The notes under the pieces were generated by a model, which was not told the DNA's origin, ran no database searches, and was given only the letters and a program-made list of their open reading frames with translations. A DNA stretch of 6,522 nt from an uncultured Pseudogracilibacillus sp. (GTDB lineage: Bacteria > Bacillota > Bacilli > Bacillales > Amphibacillaceae), in the NCBI GenBank assembly GCA_937960785.1, contig CALGOZ010000091.1:1-6522 (forward strand). Reading direction: 5' to 3'. Positions within the stretch are counted from its first letter, which is position 1. Each line of letters opens with the position of its first letter. This document shows, piece by piece, positions 5,549 to 6,522 of this stretch. The position numbers and the translations under genes were made by a program.

Positions 5549-5562
5549 ATTTCCCGGGAAAT
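5549..5562. promoter_or_regulatory. 14-bp perfect palindrome (possible operator)
   Basis: ATTTCCCGGGAAAT is fully self-complementary and GC-rich at its centre within AT-rich DNA. GAAT and ATTC also flank it with a 1-base offset. The size suits a dimeric regulator. It is about 175 bp before the coat-protein promoter and has no T-run, so it is not a terminator. The cognate protein is unknown. Confidence 0.35.
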
Positions 5563-5704
5563 AATTCGACAATCCTTTTTTGTTTATGAAAGCTACAATG
5601 TTTGACAATGCGCTTCTTTTTTATCATTTTTACTGATTAATGTTCAATTGCTAGCCTAATCCGGTAGGTAGTCCCCTATTTTCGGCACAACTAGACGATG
5701 AAAC

Positions 5705-5733
5705 AACCTTTCGACGAAGGAAGACATATAGTA
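5705..5733 (+). promoter_or_regulatory. Sigma-K-type promoter of the coat-protein gene
   Basis: AACC (5705-5708) fits the sigma-K -35 consensus mACm, and CATATAGTA (5725-5733) fits the -10 consensus CATAnnnTA, with a 16-bp spacer. Transcription would start about 5740, roughly 35 nt before the start codon. Sigma-K is the late mother-cell factor that transcribes cotY/cotZ-type genes in Bacillus, so site and gene agree. Confidence 0.65.
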
Positions 5734-5774
5734 ATAGTGAAATAACAAATTATTCAAAAGGAGATGTTTCATCG

Positions 5775-6362
5775 ATGAGTTGTAGAAGAACTTACGGCAG
5801 TGCGCCAACTGTTCAAGCAACCACTCAGTGCGTAACAAGTATTGTAAGAAAAATTCTTAACGCACAAAAACAAGCAACACTAGGAGGGGCAGATTGCCTA
5901 ACGAGCTGTGATCAGTCAATTAAAGACTTACTCGCTAGCCCAGGATATCGTCCAACGCGTCATACGACAATTCCTTTTATACTATATAGCAAAGGCTGTA
6001 ACAAACCTTTCTTTGGTAGTGGTTTTTGCGTAGATGAAGAGGGTATGTTTAATTGCGTAGAATCCCCAGTATTTCGCGTAAAAGGCTTCTCTAAAGATAG
6101 TAGCAACTGTGCAGTATTAGAGTTGTTAACACCAGTCGTAGATGATAACGATGCTGGCGGTAATGAAGGCGCTGGAACCTTCCAAAATGAAAACGGTGTT
6201 TGTGGCAGTGTTTGTGAATATTTCGGAACACAAGAGTTTAGTAACTTTGAAGCAACAGGAATTTGCATCACAGTTGATTTAAGCTGCTTCTGTGGAATTT
6301 CTTGCTTACCGGCAATTACACCAGTTATAAACAACGGCAACGTTACAGGCAGTAGCTTCTAA
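5775..6362 (+). CDS. CotY/CotZ-family Cys-rich spore outer coat / exosporium protein
   Basis: This 195-residue protein has 14 cysteines (positions 3, 19, 41, 45, 75, 85, 94, 112, 143, 147, 164, 171, 173, 177). Family hallmarks are the N-terminal CVTSIVRKILNAQ (19-31), CLTSC (41-45), TTIPFILYSKG (64-74), SPVFRV (97-102), a hydrophobic LELLTP (115-120), and the diagnostic GICITVDLSCFCGISCL (162-178). CotY, CotZ and ExsY assemble into disulfide-linked outer coat (crust) or exosporium basal layers during sporulation. The B. subtilis and B. anthracis members are about 150-160 residues. The extra length here lies mainly in a Gly/Asn/Asp/Glu-rich segment (about 121-142) and an Asn/Gly-rich tail (185-195). 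There is no signal peptide, as expected for mother-cell assembly. ATG 5775 follows AAAGGAGAT (5757-5765) at good spacing and a sigma-K-type promoter. I cannot tell CotY from CotZ or ExsY, so no symbol is given. Confidence 0.9.
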   Translation: MSCRRTYGSAPTVQATTQCVTSIVRKILNAQKQATLGGADCLTSCDQSIKDLLASPGYRPTRHTTIPFILYSKGCNKPFFGSGFCVDEEGMFNCVESPVFRVKGFSKDSSNCAVLELLTPVVDDNDAGGNEGAGTFQNENGVCGSVCEYFGTQEFSNFEATGICITVDLSCFCGISCLPAITPVINNGNVTGSSF

Positions 6363-6420
6363 AATATTTCTTTAAAACAATATACGCACGTTCCCCCCAT
6401 TATGTGTAAGATCAACTTTT

Positions 6421-6454
6421 GGTGAAAGTAGTCTGACTGCTTTCACCTTTTTTT
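6421..6454 (+). terminator. Rho-independent terminator of the coat-protein gene
   Basis: GGTGAAAGTAG (6421-6431) pairs with CTGCTTTCACC (6437-6447) over 11 bp with one wobble around the loop TCTGA. Seven T residues follow (6448-6454). The coat gene is thus likely monocistronic. Confidence 0.92.
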
Positions 6455-6522
6455 CTTGTCATTGTTGAAAGGTGTAACAATTTTACGACGAGGACATCGA
6501 CGCGAATTTTTACAATATAAAA
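6455..6522. other. Right-edge intergenic sequence
   Basis: No gene is supported. A small inverted repeat, ATTGTT and AACAAT with a 9-nt centre (about 6461-6481), and an AT-rich end containing TATAAA near 6516 could be the start of a promoter for a gene beyond the window. Confidence 0.25.

Larger units (their letters stand above)
5396..5704. other. Intergenic region between the ATPase and coat-protein genes
   Basis: No gene is supported in this stretch. TTGACG (5417-5422) and TTTATT (5440-5445) are separated by 17 bp and could be a weak vegetative promoter, but no ORF or terminator follows. TTGACA at 5602-5607 has its only fair -10 (TATCAT, 5622-5627) just 14 bp away, which is too close. A TAGGT core at 5665-5669, partly like the GerE consensus, lies upstream of the sigma-K-type promoter; its flanking positions do not fit. 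Confidence 0.4.

Noticed and set aside
5661..5687. Hairpin CCG...CGG before the coat promoter
   Set aside because: Only 3-5 bp pair in broken segments, and there is no T-run.
5960..6340. 126-codon open frame antisense to the coat gene
   Set aside because: It is a shadow of the coat gene, which has strong family motifs, a ribosome binding site, a promoter and a terminator on the + strand.

Overview
The window looks like chromosome of a low-GC, endospore-forming Bacillaceae-type firmicute. The support is a CotY/CotZ-type spore-coat protein behind a match to the sigma-K promoter consensus, a YobA-like DUF3221 lipoprotein, strong AGGAGG-type ribosome binding sites, a CcpA (cre)-type operator, and a separate intrinsic terminator for nearly every transcript. 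No tRNA, rRNA, insertion sequence or CRISPR array is visible.

Layout, left to right, with all four convincing protein genes on the + strand. (1) 62-171 is an array of DnaA-box-like 9-mers, all in one orientation, in a degenerate 31-bp repeat; an AT-rich gene-free stretch follows. (2) 610-1551 is an AEC (auxin efflux carrier) family permease with its own terminator. (3) 1794-2306 is a small DUF3221 lipoprotein. (4) 2307-3129 has no convincing protein gene apart from a possible short leader ORF at 3077-3145. It holds a cre-like operator, a candidate promoter and a three-hairpin transcript ending in a strong terminator (a candidate small RNA, about 2550-2678), then a second good promoter and a long AT-rich leader. 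(5) 3130-5340 is a P1B-type heavy-metal ATPase homologue. (6) 5396-5774 is intergenic, with a 14-bp perfect palindrome, a 13-bp direct repeat and the sigma-K-type promoter. (7) 5775-6362 is a Cys-rich CotY/CotZ-family coat or exosporium protein with a strong terminator.

The most interesting object is the ATPase. Its reading frame is intact over 736 codons. The transmembrane metal ligands expected of a Zn/Cd-type pump are present (CPC in the core helix, Lys and Asp in the last two helices), and so are the nucleotide-domain HP and GxG signatures. Nearly every catalytic motif of the cycle is changed: TGE to TGI, DKTGT to DQIGT, TGD to TED, and GDGxND to SRKLEE. It reads as a pseudo-pump that may bind metal and perhaps nucleotide without transporting. 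Its start is also odd: the only strong Shine-Dalgarno lies 60 nt before the first ATG and points to an ATT-initiated short ORF that overlaps the ATPase in another frame.

The genes do not form one operon. Each appears to be its own transcription unit, and no shared pathway is evident.
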